Shown: in pieces, positions 1 through 9,007 of the stretch
How the letters are laid out: the number at the start of each line of letters is the position of its first letter
How positions within the stretch are numbered: the stretch's first letter is position 1
Origin: CAZTGB01 sp964612965
GTDB taxonomy: Bacteria; Patescibacteriota; Microgenomatia; UBA8517
Length of the DNA: 64,000 nt
Reading direction: 5' to 3'
Assembly: GCA_964612965.1 (NCBI GenBank)
Contig: CAZTGB010000004.1
Span: forward strand, 1 to 64,000
The notes under the pieces: generated by a model
The model's input: only the letters and a program-made list of their open reading frames with translations
What the model was told of the DNA's origin: nothing
Databases searched by the model: none
Position numbers and translations under genes: made by a program

Positions 1-55
1 AACCCCTCAAGAAGTGGTTAATTTAAATCTGTAATATATGTTGTGTTACCACAAG

Positions 56-1093
56 CTATTCCTGGATAGAGTACTTGATAATCCTATCCAAAAGACGAGT
101 ATATGAAATTCCTCCAGCTTTAGCCGCTTTAGGAAGAAGTGACATTGGTGTCAAACCGGGAATAGTATTTATCTCTAAAACCACTGGGTACTTATTATCC
201 TTGAGAATAAAATCTACTCTTCCAAAACCTCGACAACCCAAGATTTTATAAACCTTAATAGCAATCTCCTGAACTTTTTTGAAAACAGGCTTAGGAATTC
301 TAGCAGGAACAATTTCTTCCGATCCGCTTTCAGAATATTTTGATTCGTAGTCAAAGTATTTACCCTTTAATGGATGTATTTCAATAACCGGCAAGGCTAA
401 TGGATTTTCATTTCCAATAACAGCACAAGTTAACTCAAGACCATTTATAAACTCATCCATTAAAACTTCATTTCCATATTTTAGAGCAAGTTTAACCGCT
501 TCCTTTAATTTCCCAGCATCATTAACTATTGAGGCACCTACCGACGAGCCTTGATTTGCGGGTTTAACAAAATATGGAAACTTACCAATAACTTTTATTG
601 CTTTATTCAAATCATCGTCTTTTTTAACTACAACATATTTAGGTAATCGAATCCCTTCTGGAAGCATTACTTTTCTAAACATTACTTTATCCATACCAAT
701 AGCAGAAGCTAGAACACCAGATCCCGTATATTTAAATCCAACTAATTCCAATAGTCCTTGAATTGTTCCATCTTCGCCATATGGTCCATGCATTGCTATA
801 AAAGCAACATCAATTCTTTTATCTAAAAGATTATTTACGCCAGGAATTATTTGCGATTTTTTCAAAACAATATCTTTATCTGTTCCTTTGAGGGAAAGTG
901 CATCCACTATCCCGATAAGTGAATCTTCATCTGTAAGCGTCCAATTAAGTCCATTTTTTGATATAACCACAGGTAATATTTCATACTTTTTTTGATCCAA
1001 ATTTTTAACAACTTCTCGACCAGAGATAATAGAGATCTCGTGTTCTGGAGATTTTCCACCCATTAAAACCAATACTTTGATTTTATTTTTCAT
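56..1093 (-). CDS. ddl: D-alanine--D-alanine ligase
   Basis: ATP-grasp ligase that joins two D-alanines for the peptidoglycan stem peptide in the cytoplasm. The 345-aa length is typical. Visible family motifs are GGKSPEHEIS (residues 12-21), HGPYGEDG (102-109), the KPANQGSSVGAS loop (177-188), RVDF (292-295) and EINTIPGLTPMSL (307-319), which carries the metal-binding Glu and Asn. The ATG overlaps the murF stop as ATGA and has a GAGGTG Shine-Dalgarno just upstream, so translation is probably coupled to murF, whose product uses D-Ala-D-Ala. It is the last dcw gene inside the window. Confidence 0.96.
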   Translation of the reverse strand: MKNKIKVLVLMGGKSPEHEISIISGREVVKNLDQKKYEILPVVISKNGLNWTLTDEDSLIGIVDALSLKGTDKDIVLKKSQIIPGVNNLLDKRIDVAFIAMHGPYGEDGTIQGLLELVGFKYTGSGVLASAIGMDKVMFRKVMLPEGIRLPKYVVVKKDDDLNKAIKVIGKFPYFVKPANQGSSVGASIVNDAGKLKEAVKLALKYGNEVLMDEFINGLELTCAVIGNENPLALPVIEIHPLKGKYFDYESKYSESGSEEIVPARIPKPVFKKVQEIAIKVYKILGCRGFGRVDFILKDNKYPVVLEINTIPGLTPMSLLPKAAKAGGISYTRLLDRIIKYSIQE

Positions 1094-2309
1094 AACACCT
1101 CAACTAGTTTATCCAGGTTTATTGACCTTGAGCCTTTTACCAAAACTATCATCTCCCTTTTTATAAGAGATTTCGCAATTAGAGTTGCATCTTGCCAATC
1201 TTTTGCCCAAAGTTTTTTATCTGAAACAACATATTTTGATAAATTTCCAACTCCTATTACATAGTCGATGTTTAGCTTTTTAATAAATNNNNNNNNNNAC
1301 TTAACTTCATTTTTCCCTAATTCCAGCATATCTCCAAAAATAATTATTGTCCTTTTTTTCCAGCCACCTTTTTTAAAACTACGATAGCCTCTTTAGCTGC
1401 ACTCGGATTATTATTATATGAATCATCTATTAAAACAGCTCCCGACTTATGATTTACTATTTTCATTCTATGATCCTGATTTTTAAAAGATTCTAAACCT
1501 CTTTTAATTTTACTTAAATCGATTCCTAAAGCGTATGCAGTAGAAACGCAAGCTAAAGCATCATCTACAAATTGATTTCCTAAAATAGGTAAATTTATAT
1601 TAACTTTTTGTTTATCTATATTAAGCGTAAATTTAGTTTTAAAATCTCTTGTAAATGTTATTTCGGAAGCAAAAATTTCTGAACCTTTTCCAAACCAAAA
1701 AGTCATTGATTCAAGCTTTCCCTTCAAGCCTTTTAAATATTTGTTTTCTAAATTAAGAATCGAAAATTCATTATCAGATGAAGATTTTACAAGTTTTGAC
1801 TTTTCCTTAAAAACACCTTCTTCGTTCTCAAAAAAAAGTGTGTGTGTTGGATATATGTTTGTAATTACTCTTACATTTGGTCTAACCAACCATAAATAAA
1901 AATCCATCTCATTAGGGTATTCGACTCCCATTTCTAAAACTAGATATTTTGTAAATGGTTTACACCTTAATATTGTTGTTGGGATATTGTAGATTGGATC
2001 TATATTAGCAAAACTGTAAATAGTTTCTCCCGAAAGACTCAATATTGAAGCTATCATTTCTTTAGTTGTAGTTTTTCCAGAACTACCAGTAATTCCTACC
2101 ACTTTCAAACCAAAAAATTTTTGTAAAAACCTAACATAAACTCTCGCAATTCGTCGTTTAAAAGGGTGTACTATCCAAGTTCTAAATACGTTACTAATTT
2201 GAGAATACAAACCAAGCGGCCTATATATCAAAATATTTTCAATATGTTTATCAGGAAACTTAGGTGTAAGCCACCACTTTAACCAAGGAGATCCGCTGAA
2301 CTTAACCAT
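1090..2309 (-). CDS. murF: UDP-MurNAc-tripeptide--D-Ala-D-Ala ligase, frameshifted and gapped
   Basis: Mur ligase that adds D-Ala-D-Ala to the UDP-MurNAc peptide. The first part (1344-2309) has the P-loop GITGSSGKTTTKE and the DDSYNNNPSA motif; the second part (1090-1343) carries GDMLELG and the C-terminal domain. The two parts are in different frames. One extra A in the A7 run at 1353-1359 (minus strand) would restore reading through KKRTIIIFGDMLELG, so a homopolymer error is more likely than a true pseudogene. Ten Ns at 1289-1298 also interrupt the C-terminal domain. The region before the P-loop is only about 70 residues and does not look like the usual MurF N-terminal substrate domain. The stop overlaps the ddl start. 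Confidence 0.88.
1289..1298. other. assembly gap (10 N) inside murF
   Basis: Ten Ns, probably a placeholder of unknown true length. Between the ELG motif and the following IDYVIGVG there are fewer residues than MurF proteins usually have, so the real gap may be longer than ten bases (inference). Confidence 0.99.
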
Positions 2310-2318
2310 TTTATGGGA

Positions 2319-2324
2319 TATAAT
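2319..2324 (+). promoter_or_regulatory. -10 box of the NlpC/P60-like gene
   Basis: A perfect TATAAT lies 6 nt before the ATG at 2331. Transcription would begin at or next to the start codon, giving a leaderless mRNA. No clear TTGACA was seen at the -35 position. It sits just upstream of the divergent murF start. Confidence 0.6.
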
Positions 2325-2330
2325 TGTATC

Positions 2331-3050
2331 ATGAAACTCAAACTTCCTCCAAAAACCATGAGCCTAGTAGATCATTATCTCAACTTAAAAGTTAAGGGTC
2401 ATCTTCTTCCTTGCCCCTACTATGAAAATGTCTTAAGGAAAAAGGGTAGACCTGTTTTCGAAGGGAAAGGAACACCTGAAGAAATTGAGATCGAAGCTTC
2501 AAAATTATTCGATACTAAAGAAAAGCCTACCCTTTCTGAAATAAATAATAAAATGAGAAAAGTAAATTTAGGAATTGATTGCTCAGGTTTAGCAACTAGA
2601 ATATTAGATACTTTTCTTGTCGAAAAGTATGGAAGAACAATTAGAAACTCACTTACTCCAATTGATAAAAGTCCCTTAGGATGGGTCAGGCATTTTATTA
2701 GAACTTACACTAACATTTCTGCAAACATGATCACTTCAAAAGAAAATACTACCAACATAACAGACTATAAAGACATCAAACCCGGAGATTTAATAAGAGC
2801 TGGTAAACAACATGTAGGAATAGTTATGGAAGTCGAAATTAAATCAGGGGTTGTAGAAATTATCACTTTTATTCACAGTATTAGCGACAAAATGAAACAA
2901 GCTGGTGTTAGAAAAGGAATCATAAGGATAACCAAACCTTCTAAAAAGCTGGAATATCAAAAATGGTACGAAGTTCCCAACAACTCGATGTATGAAGAAT
3001 TTTTAACAAGCAATAAGAATGATAGGGGGTTTAGGCGCCTAAAACTTTAG
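2331..3050 (+). CDS. NlpC/P60-like cysteine peptidase/amidase
   Basis: A 239-aa protein with an NlpC/P60-type core: GIDCSGL with the candidate nucleophile Cys, IKPGDLIR, then KQHVGIV with the candidate His and a later FIHS His. Such enzymes cleave peptidoglycan stem peptides or related amides. No signal peptide is visible, so a cytoplasmic role in precursor or muropeptide handling is possible. An upstream in-frame ATG (2313) exists, but it lies before the TATAAT box, so 2331 is preferred. The neighbouring gene on the other strand is a paralogue with the same motif order and a similar C-terminal GFRRLKL ending. The two stop codons overlap. The family call is from motifs only. Confidence 0.65.
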   Translation: MKLKLPPKTMSLVDHYLNLKVKGHLLPCPYYENVLRKKGRPVFEGKGTPEEIEIEASKLFDTKEKPTLSEINNKMRKVNLGIDCSGLATRILDTFLVEKYGRTIRNSLTPIDKSPLGWVRHFIRTYTNISANMITSKENTTNITDYKDIKPGDLIRAGKQHVGIVMEVEIKSGVVEIITFIHSISDKMKQAGVRKGIIRITKPSKKLEYQKWYEVPNNSMYEEFLTSNKNDRGFRRLKL

Positions 3051-3829
3051 TTATCACTAAGACCATACAACTCCTCCATAACTTTTAATCTTTTTAAACC
3101 ATCCCCTGGACGATAACCCTCTATTAGCCTATGGTTATATTTCATACCCTTTATGTTTACTTCAGACCATTCTTGATCAAAAATATGACCTCTTGGATTA
3201 GTTATTTCAATACCAAAAATACTAGATCCCATGGCCGGAACAAAATCAGAAGTATGAACACATCTTAATTTATTTCCAAATTTACTAATAACAGTCAAGG
3301 AATGTTTTCCTCCAAGGGCTCTGATAATATCGCCCGGTTTGGCGTTTATTGATTCTGGAACATCAATGGAATTTGTACTATTTGTTAAAAAATTCGAATT
3401 AACCCTGGCAATCCCGACACTAGAGTCAATACCTACAACCTTATTCTCAAAATCAATTCCCCCCAAACTTTGATAAATAAATTTTGTAACCTGATATGTA
3501 AGCCCAGAACAATCAACCCCAATGTGGTTTAAACGCAAAAAATAATTTAAAAAGGAATCTGAAAAATGACCTACTTTAATCCCCCTCTCTTCAAATAACT
3601 GTTGAGCTTGTCTTTTAACTTCTACGTAGCTTAACTTACCACCATGATAATGTGCTCCAAACATTAATGATTTCCCCCAGTCGCTGTCTTTATTCATCCA
3701 AAAAGGTGCGTTTATATAACGTGATCCAATTTCAACTCTTGTAAACCTATGGGCTATCACCTCTCCAACGAGATTTGCTCTAACCTCAATAGGTAACGAG
3801 AGAATTTTAGTGTCATTTTCTCTAAGCAT
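3047..3829 (-). CDS. NlpC/P60-like protein, paralogue of the facing gene
   Basis: A 260-aa protein with GVDCSGLTYQ, AKPGDIIR, GGKHSLTV and CVHTSDF, that is Cys-His-His in the same order as its convergent neighbour. Both also share a late W(Y/S)EV segment and a G(F/L)(R/K)RLK C-terminus. There is no evident signal peptide. It lies between murE (8-nt overlap with the murE stop) and murF in the dcw transcription order, which points to a cell-wall peptide substrate, though this is not shown. The overlapping convergent stops (3047-3050) leave no room for a terminator between the genes. Confidence 0.65.
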   Translation of the reverse strand: MLRENDTKILSLPIEVRANLVGEVIAHRFTRVEIGSRYINAPFWMNKDSDWGKSLMFGAHYHGGKLSYVEVKRQAQQLFEERGIKVGHFSDSFLNYFLRLNHIGVDCSGLTYQVTKFIYQSLGGIDFENKVVGIDSSVGIARVNSNFLTNSTNSIDVPESINAKPGDIIRALGGKHSLTVISKFGNKLRCVHTSDFVPAMGSSIFGIEITNPRGHIFDQEWSEVNIKGMKYNHRLIEGYRPGDGLKRLKVMEELYGLSDN

Positions 3830-5012
3830 TTGAATTTATTAGTACTCTGCGAATAACTTCACTATCAGACCATTTTTGCTCCACCCCATTAAAATTCATA
3901 CTTTTCTCGTGTCCCTTGCCGCAAATTACCACAATGTCACCGTCTTTACTTAATTTATTTACAGCATAAGAAATGGCTTCCCTTCTGTCTGGAATAACAT
4001 GTATCTTTGATTTTCTATTTTTTATACCACTCATCATTTGAGAAATAATATCTTCCACATTTTCGCCTCTTGGGTCCTCTGCGGTAAAAACAGAAATGTC
4101 AGCAAATTCACTAGATATCTTTCCCATCATTGGCCTTTTTTCGATGTCTCTTTCTCCAGCGCATCCAAAAACAGATATTAATTTTGAATTTTTGTTCTTC
4201 TGTTTTTGTAGTGTCGTTAAAACCTCCTTCAAAGCATTTGGTGTATGAGCAAAGTCAACAATAATTCTAATTCGTTTATTGTTTTTAATTTCCTGCATTC
4301 TTCCCTCAACCCCTTTAAAGTTTTTAATTGCTTTTACAATATCTTTATCTTCAATTTCAAGTTTTTTGGCAACTAAAATTGCAGCTGTTGAATTCAGAAG
4401 GTTATATGGCTCATTAAATTTAGATGATACAATTTTCTTCAACTCTCCTTTTAAAGTATTCTCGTCATACAAAAATATTTCTTTTCTATTTTTTATAAAA
4501 CTTTTAATGAACCTGTGATATTTTCTATTAATAATTAAGGTTTTTGACCAATTAAAGAGTTTTGCTTTGGCCTTTGCATAATTTGAAAATGTTTTGTGGT
4601 AATCAAGATGTTCGTGAGTAATATTAGTTAACACCCCTATTGAATAATTACATCCAAGTGTTCTATGTTGATCAAGTCCGTGGGATGTTGTCTCTAAAAC
4701 CAAATACTTAACCCCTCTTTTAACCATTTTAACAATTAGGGGTTGAAGAAATTTAGCATCGGGGGTTGTTACATGAAAACCGGTATCTATCTCTTTACTA
4801 TCAATAAAAGCACCAACAGTCGAAATTAAAGCAACTCTCCGGCCACCCGCTTTCAAAATCTCATAAATTAAGTGCGACGTTGTCGTTTTTCCATCAGTTC
4901 CGGTTACACCAATCACAATTAGCTTTCGAGCAGGATATCCATTTTTAACCACCCACCAAAATGAATCAAGAAAATGTCTTAAATTTTTGTATTTACCCAC
5001 AATGCTTAACAT
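3822..5012 (-). CDS. murE: Mur ligase, UDP-MurNAc-L-Ala-D-Glu--diamino acid ligase
   Basis: Adds the third amino acid of the stem peptide using ATP. The P-loop GTDGKTTT is at residues 38-45, followed by HEHLDYHK and GCAGERDIEKRPMMG in the central domain, and the C-terminal domain has EDPRGEN (312-318) and GKGHE (365-369). At 396 aa it lacks most of the usual MurE N-terminal domain, starting about 37 residues before the P-loop. The specificity segment reads EDPR rather than the DNPR typical of meso-DAP enzymes, so DAP versus lysine cannot be decided here. The start overlaps the end of the upstream phosphatase gene by 7 nt, indicating co-transcription. Confidence 0.92.
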   Translation of the reverse strand: MLSIVGKYKNLRHFLDSFWWVVKNGYPARKLIVIGVTGTDGKTTTSHLIYEILKAGGRRVALISTVGAFIDSKEIDTGFHVTTPDAKFLQPLIVKMVKRGVKYLVLETTSHGLDQHRTLGCNYSIGVLTNITHEHLDYHKTFSNYAKAKAKLFNWSKTLIINRKYHRFIKSFIKNRKEIFLYDENTLKGELKKIVSSKFNEPYNLLNSTAAILVAKKLEIEDKDIVKAIKNFKGVEGRMQEIKNNKRIRIIVDFAHTPNALKEVLTTLQKQKNKNSKLISVFGCAGERDIEKRPMMGKISSEFADISVFTAEDPRGENVEDIISQMMSGIKNRKSKIHVIPDRREAISYAVNKLSKDGDIVVICGKGHEKSMNFNGVEQKWSDSEVIRRVLINSNA

Positions 5013-5623
5013 AAAGTTTTTAATTTCAAATTATTTTTCTGATAAACAAAGGTGCAAATTCCACCATTAGGAATAATAACTAAAGGTTTACTAGAAATCG
5101 GGACATTAATTGCCTTAAAAAGAATCATTTTCATAACATCGACATGTGTACAAATAATCAAAGAGGAAAAATGATCCATAACCTTTAAAAGATCTTGCAG
5201 TGCATTCCAAGATCTCTCTTGAACATCCAAATATGTTTCACCTCCAGGGAACGAAGTTTTTGAAGGATCTGTTATCCAAGCAGTGTAAACATCAGGAAAT
5301 TTATCTTTTATTTGAGCAACCGTTAAACCAGATGCTTCACCAAAATCAGTTTCCTGGAGATTTTTATCGATTTTCACTTCAAAGTGTTCAATATCAAAAT
5401 GTTTCCTAACTATTTCTAATGTTTGTATACTCCTTCTCGCAGGACTTGTACAAAGTAAAGGTTTTGATAAATCCATTATTTCTCTAAGACCATCTAATTT
5501 CCTTAAAAAATCTGGAGTACTATCATCAATAATTTCAGGATCAAAATCTCTTCCCATATAAGCACCACTTTTATTCATCGGTGTAGGAAGATGCCTAATT
5601 AGATAGACTTCTTTTTCTGTCAT
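5006..5623 (-). CDS. histidine phosphatase family protein (phosphoglycerate mutase-like)
   Basis: About 205 aa with the catalytic LIRHLPT (RHxxT, phospho-acceptor His) near the N-terminus, CTSPARRS (second Arg) and the later ICTHVDVMK His. This branch removes phosphate from small molecules or nucleotides; the substrate cannot be read from sequence. A GTG at 5644 would add seven residues, but the ATG at 5623 puts the RH motif close to the start as usual. It is sandwiched between ftsI and murE, overlaps murE, and is therefore probably expressed with the wall genes. Confidence 0.85.
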   Translation of the reverse strand: MTEKEVYLIRHLPTPMNKSGAYMGRDFDPEIIDDSTPDFLRKLDGLREIMDLSKPLLCTSPARRSIQTLEIVRKHFDIEHFEVKIDKNLQETDFGEASGLTVAQIKDKFPDVYTAWITDPSKTSFPGGETYLDVQERSWNALQDLLKVMDHFSSLIICTHVDVMKMILFKAINVPISSKPLVIIPNGGICTFVYQKNNLKLKTLC

Positions 5624-5650
5624 TGTGTCGAAATAGTGTATCACACAACA

Positions 5651-7366
5651 TCAATTTTCAGGCTGAATTCCTAAATAAGGAAACAGATCCTTTGCAATTG
5701 AATACCAAAGTGGAGCTGCAGTTTCACTTGCCCACTGTGAAGATTGTGGTTCAGAAAGAATGACAATCATTACAAACTTTGGTTTGTCATACGGAGCAAA
5801 CCCTACAAAGCTTGCATTGGTTTTCTCGGCATCATAGTGTCCCGCAATTGGAATTTGCGCAGTTCCAGTTTTTCCAGCCACTTTAAATCCTTTCAGATCA
5901 GTCCATTTACTCTCCCCGTGGGAAGCCGCCTCACCCATCATGGCAGTTATCTTGTCAGCAGCCTCAGCGCTTATCACACGAACTCCAGGTGGAGTTTTAA
6001 CTCCCTCACTCCATCCATCCCCTTCTATCTCCTCAACTATTTTGGGGGTAGTTAAGATTCCATCATTAGCAATCGCTGAAACGGCCCTGATCATTCCAAT
6101 TGGAGTAGTTGCAATTCCCTGTCCGAAAGTAGCTGTTGCAAGATCAACTATATTCCAGGTTCCTTTTTTTCGAATGGCAGGAGCCGCTTCACCTTGCAAA
6201 TCAATCCCTGTTAATTTTCCTATTCCGAATTTATCTAAATAATCATACAGTCTGTCAGATCCTAACTTTTGTCCAACAAAAGCCATTCCAACATTATCTG
6301 AGTGTACTATTACATCAACCATTGAAGAATCCTCACGATATTCCCTGTTCCAAGTCTCGATTGTGTATTTGTCAACTTTTAAAGGTCCCGCACATATATC
6401 ACACTTTGTGTCAGGTTCAATAACTCCAGCATCAAGTCCAGCAGCCATAACCAATACTTTAAATATCGATCCCGGTTCAAAAGAATCTGAAATTGCAGGA
6501 TTTTTAAAAAGTAAATCACCAAATTTCTGATAACTTCTTGGGTCATACGAAGGACTTGACTCCATTGCCATTATCTTTCCCGTTGAAGGTTCCATTACAA
6601 TTACTGTTCCTGCGCGGGCTCCATACTTTTCAATTCCCTCTTTTAGTTTTTCTGAAACAGTTAGCTGTATCCTTTTATCTATTGATGTTACAAGATCAAC
6701 CCCATCAACTGCACTGACATCGCGCCCCTTACCAGATATTATTGGGGCTCCTGCAGCATCAACCTCTCCTCCACGAAATCCTGCCTTGCCGGAAAGAGCC
6801 AAATTGTAATAACCTTCAATTCCAAAATACCCAACATCGCCCCCTTCGCTATCTTTCCCCACAAACCCTAAAAGTTGTGCCGCAACTGAAGCTTCAGGAT
6901 AAAATCTTGCATCATGCGGCTCAAACCCAATCCCATGAATTTTTAAAGCTTCAATATTTTTCTTTTTGTCACCATCAATATCCCTTCCCAATGCTATCCA
7001 ATAAAGGTCACGTCTCTCTAAATTTTCCCTAATTTTATCTATTAAATTAAGTAGCTCTTCTCTATCGTCTAGATCTTCAACCAAAAAAGGAGCTAGTTTC
7101 TCGGCTACACTTTTAGAAGAATCGGTTACTTCCCTGGGGTTAGCAAACACTTGCCAAGATTCACCCCGAAGTGCCCAAAAACTGCCATCAGGAGCTTTAA
7201 TGTTACCTCTAGGAGCTGTTAAAACTTCCGAAGATTTATGCTGACTACGTGCGCTTTCCGAAAGATCGCGCCCTCTTACCACCTGCCAATATCCCAAACG
7301 AACAACTAAAGCGATTAAACAAACAAAAAAGACAAAAGAAAGAAACTTAATTTTTGCTTGCAACAT
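5651..7366 (-). CDS. ftsI: division-type penicillin-binding protein (peptidoglycan transpeptidase)
   Basis: Class B PBP that cross-links septal peptidoglycan outside the membrane. Counted from the ATG at 7366: a short cytoplasmic tail, one membrane helix (about 8-26), the dimerisation region with RGNI, then the transpeptidase with SIFK (300-303, catalytic Ser), SDN (356-358) and KTGT (499-502). The SxxK motif reads SIFK where STFK is more common. A TTG at 7381 is in frame, but the ATG is preferred. It overlaps the end of the ftsL-like gene by 20 nt, and this order (rsmH, ftsL, ftsI) is the classical dcw order. No C-terminal PASTA domain is present. Confidence 0.95.
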   Translation of the reverse strand: MLQAKIKFLSFVFFVCLIALVVRLGYWQVVRGRDLSESARSQHKSSEVLTAPRGNIKAPDGSFWALRGESWQVFANPREVTDSSKSVAEKLAPFLVEDLDDREELLNLIDKIRENLERRDLYWIALGRDIDGDKKKNIEALKIHGIGFEPHDARFYPEASVAAQLLGFVGKDSEGGDVGYFGIEGYYNLALSGKAGFRGGEVDAAGAPIISGKGRDVSAVDGVDLVTSIDKRIQLTVSEKLKEGIEKYGARAGTVIVMEPSTGKIMAMESSPSYDPRSYQKFGDLLFKNPAISDSFEPGSIFKVLVMAAGLDAGVIEPDTKCDICAGPLKVDKYTIETWNREYREDSSMVDVIVHSDNVGMAFVGQKLGSDRLYDYLDKFGIGKLTGIDLQGEAAPAIRKKGTWNIVDLATATFGQGIATTPIGMIRAVSAIANDGILTTPKIVEEIEGDGWSEGVKTPPGVRVISAEAADKITAMMGEAASHGESKWTDLKGFKVAGKTGTAQIPIAGHYDAEKTNASFVGFAPYDKPKFVMIVILSEPQSSQWASETAAPLWYSIAKDLFPYLGIQPEN

Positions 7367-7658
7367 TTGTAGTTTCACCAAGATATATCAAACTGGATGG
7401 TTTTGTAAAACCAAGTGACTCACCCTTTTCTTCTAAATCACTTGTTGAAACAGATTTAACTAAGTCTCCTTGTAAACCACGTCTCTGGGTAATTAAAGTA
7501 GCTTGCTTAGTCTGAAGTGAAGCAACCTCAGCACTGGTCGTAACTGATTCAATAGTAAGTAAAACCGATGATACCGCAAAAATAACTAATGTGATTACAA
7601 CAACAGTTTTTATGTTGACATATCGCCTTTTAGGCATCATTAATATTTTCTTTTTCAT
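7347..7658 (-). CDS. ftsL: FtsL-like septum protein
   Basis: A 103-aa bitopic protein: basic N-terminus (KKK, KRR), one membrane helix at about 17-38, then a segment of coiled-coil character (about 40-75) and a short hydrophobic tail. Sequence similarity to FtsL is weak across bacteria, so the call rests on size, topology and position between rsmH and ftsI. FtsL works with FtsB/DivIC and FtsQ to activate FtsWI. Its start region is a 30-bp element repeated almost exactly at 38624-38653 before a glycosyltransferase gene. Confidence 0.75.
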   Translation of the reverse strand: MKKKILMMPKRRYVNIKTVVVITLVIFAVSSVLLTIESVTTSAEVASLQTKQATLITQRRGLQGDLVKSVSTSDLEEKGESLGFTKPSSLIYLGETTNVASKN

Positions 7659-7683
7659 GATATTCTAACAAGCTTTGCTTATA
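7654..7683 (-). repeat. start-proximal repeat with small hairpin (copy 1)
   Basis: This 30-bp stretch spans the ftsL-like ATG and matches 38624-38653 with only two mismatches. On the minus strand it reads a hairpin AAGC-AAA-GCTT, then TTAGAATATC and ATG. In the other copy the loop is GGA, so both differences fall in the loop and the stem is kept. It may be a promoter/5' element or a small mobile repeat. Confidence 0.7.
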
Positions 7684-7686
7684 ACT

Positions 7687-8550
7687 CTAATTTGTTTTTT
7701 TCAAAACTCTTAATTTAGCACTCCTAGCTTTTGGATTTAAATTAACCTCCATCTCATTCGGATAAATTAATTCTCCACCTCCGTATTTCTTGTAAAAATC
7801 TTTAACTATCTTGTCCTCTCCCGAATGAAAACTGATTACAACTAAGTAACCGCCCGGTTCTATTAGGCTATATGCCTTAGGCAGTACACTTTCTAAATTA
7901 TCAAGCTCGCTATTAACTCCAATTCTTAGGGCTAAAAAGGGGAGTGTCGCCGGGCTTATCCCAGGCTTTCCCCTTAAGTTTTTACAAATCTCAAGTAAAT
8001 CAGATACTTTTTCAAATGGACTTATTTCTCTTTTCTCTATAATCTTTTTTGTAATAAAACGTGCAGGACCTCTTTCCATTGTTGTTTCAAAAAGTGAAAT
8101 CAACTGATCCTCCCTTAAGGCATTTAATAAGTCAGAAGCCGCAACACCCTGTGAGTTTTCATTAAGCCTCATATCAAGTGGGTCATTAGGATTTCCAAAA
8201 GAAAATCCACGGGTGTCATCGGTCAAATGAAGGTTAGAAACTCCCAAATCAAATAATATTCCAGATACTTCGACAAAATCGTTTGCAATAGCAATTCGGT
8301 CAATATCTATAAAATTTCCAATCTCAAGTTTCCAATTTTTAATTCCTTCTGCCTCAAGCCGGGATCTAGCGATACCAAGCATTTTAGGATCTCGGTCAAT
8401 CCCTAAAACCACTCCTCCCGCTTTGGCAATTTGCAAACTATGACCTCCAGTTCCCAAGGTTGCGTCTATATATTTGCGAGCTTTTTTAATGTGCAACTGC
8501 TCTAATACTTCATGAACCATTACCGATTCATGATAATTGTCGTTTTTCAT
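7687..8550 (-). CDS. rsmH: 16S rRNA (cytosine(1402)-N(4))-methyltransferase
   Basis: SAM-dependent methyltransferase (MraW) that modifies C1402 of 16S rRNA. The 287-aa protein shows HESVMVHEVLE (residues 7-17), the SAM motif DATLGTGGHS (29-38), GIDRDP, LFDLGVSNLHL, RGFSF and the C-terminal ISFHSGEDKIVK. The ATG overlaps the mraZ stop (ATGA), with a GAGGAG Shine-Dalgarno about 11 nt upstream inside mraZ, so translation is probably coupled. The conserved mraZ-rsmH pair heads the dcw operon. Confidence 0.97.
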   Translation of the reverse strand: MKNDNYHESVMVHEVLEQLHIKKARKYIDATLGTGGHSLQIAKAGGVVLGIDRDPKMLGIARSRLEAEGIKNWKLEIGNFIDIDRIAIANDFVEVSGILFDLGVSNLHLTDDTRGFSFGNPNDPLDMRLNENSQGVAASDLLNALREDQLISLFETTMERGPARFITKKIIEKREISPFEKVSDLLEICKNLRGKPGISPATLPFLALRIGVNSELDNLESVLPKAYSLIEPGGYLVVISFHSGEDKIVKDFYKKYGGGELIYPNEMEVNLNPKARSAKLRVLKKTN

Positions 8551-8975
8551 CTTTTACTTATCTCCTCAATGTACTGTGATGCCTCTTTTGCTATAACTTT
8601 TTCTTTTTCATCCCAAACCTCTTTATTCCAGATCTCTACCCTATCCCCAATTCCTAAAAAATAAACATCCTCACCCAACCCCGCATATTCAATCAATCTT
8701 TCAGGTACAACTATTCTTCCCTGCTCATCAGGTACAATCTCGTAGGCTAACGAAAAGATAAAATGCTCCGAACCTCTAACTGGAGCCGTAATTAACTTCT
8801 CCTCTCCTGTTATTCTTTTCAAAAGTGCATTCCAACTACTTTTAGCAACCAAAACCAAACACTCCTCGTACCATTTTGCAATAACAATATTCTCTCCAAG
8901 TTCTCGTCGAAGAGGCGCCGGAAGAGATGTTCTGTGATTCACAGGAAGTTTTGCCGGATATGTTCCAGAAAGCAT
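8547..8975 (-). CDS. mraZ: transcriptional regulator MraZ
   Basis: DNA-binding protein with two AbrB-like halves, 142 aa as usual. The second half shows the signature DEQGRIVVPERL; the first has a diverged PVNHRTSLPAPLR. In bacteria where it has been studied, MraZ forms rings and binds tandem TGG-containing repeats upstream of its own gene. Three such repeats at 10-bp spacing lie 33-57 bp before this ATG, overlapping the predicted -10 box, which suggests self-repression of the dcw operon. No Shine-Dalgarno is evident. A 5-bp stem hairpin (8990-9004) sits in the predicted leader. Confidence 0.95.
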   Translation of the reverse strand: MLSGTYPAKLPVNHRTSLPAPLRRELGENIVIAKWYEECLVLVAKSSWNALLKRITGEEKLITAPVRGSEHFIFSLAYEIVPDEQGRIVVPERLIEYAGLGEDVYFLGIGDRVEIWNKEVWDEKEKVIAKEASQYIEEISKR

Positions 8976-9007
8976 ATAAGTTATCAGTGGAGCCGGGCAG
9001 GCTCACT

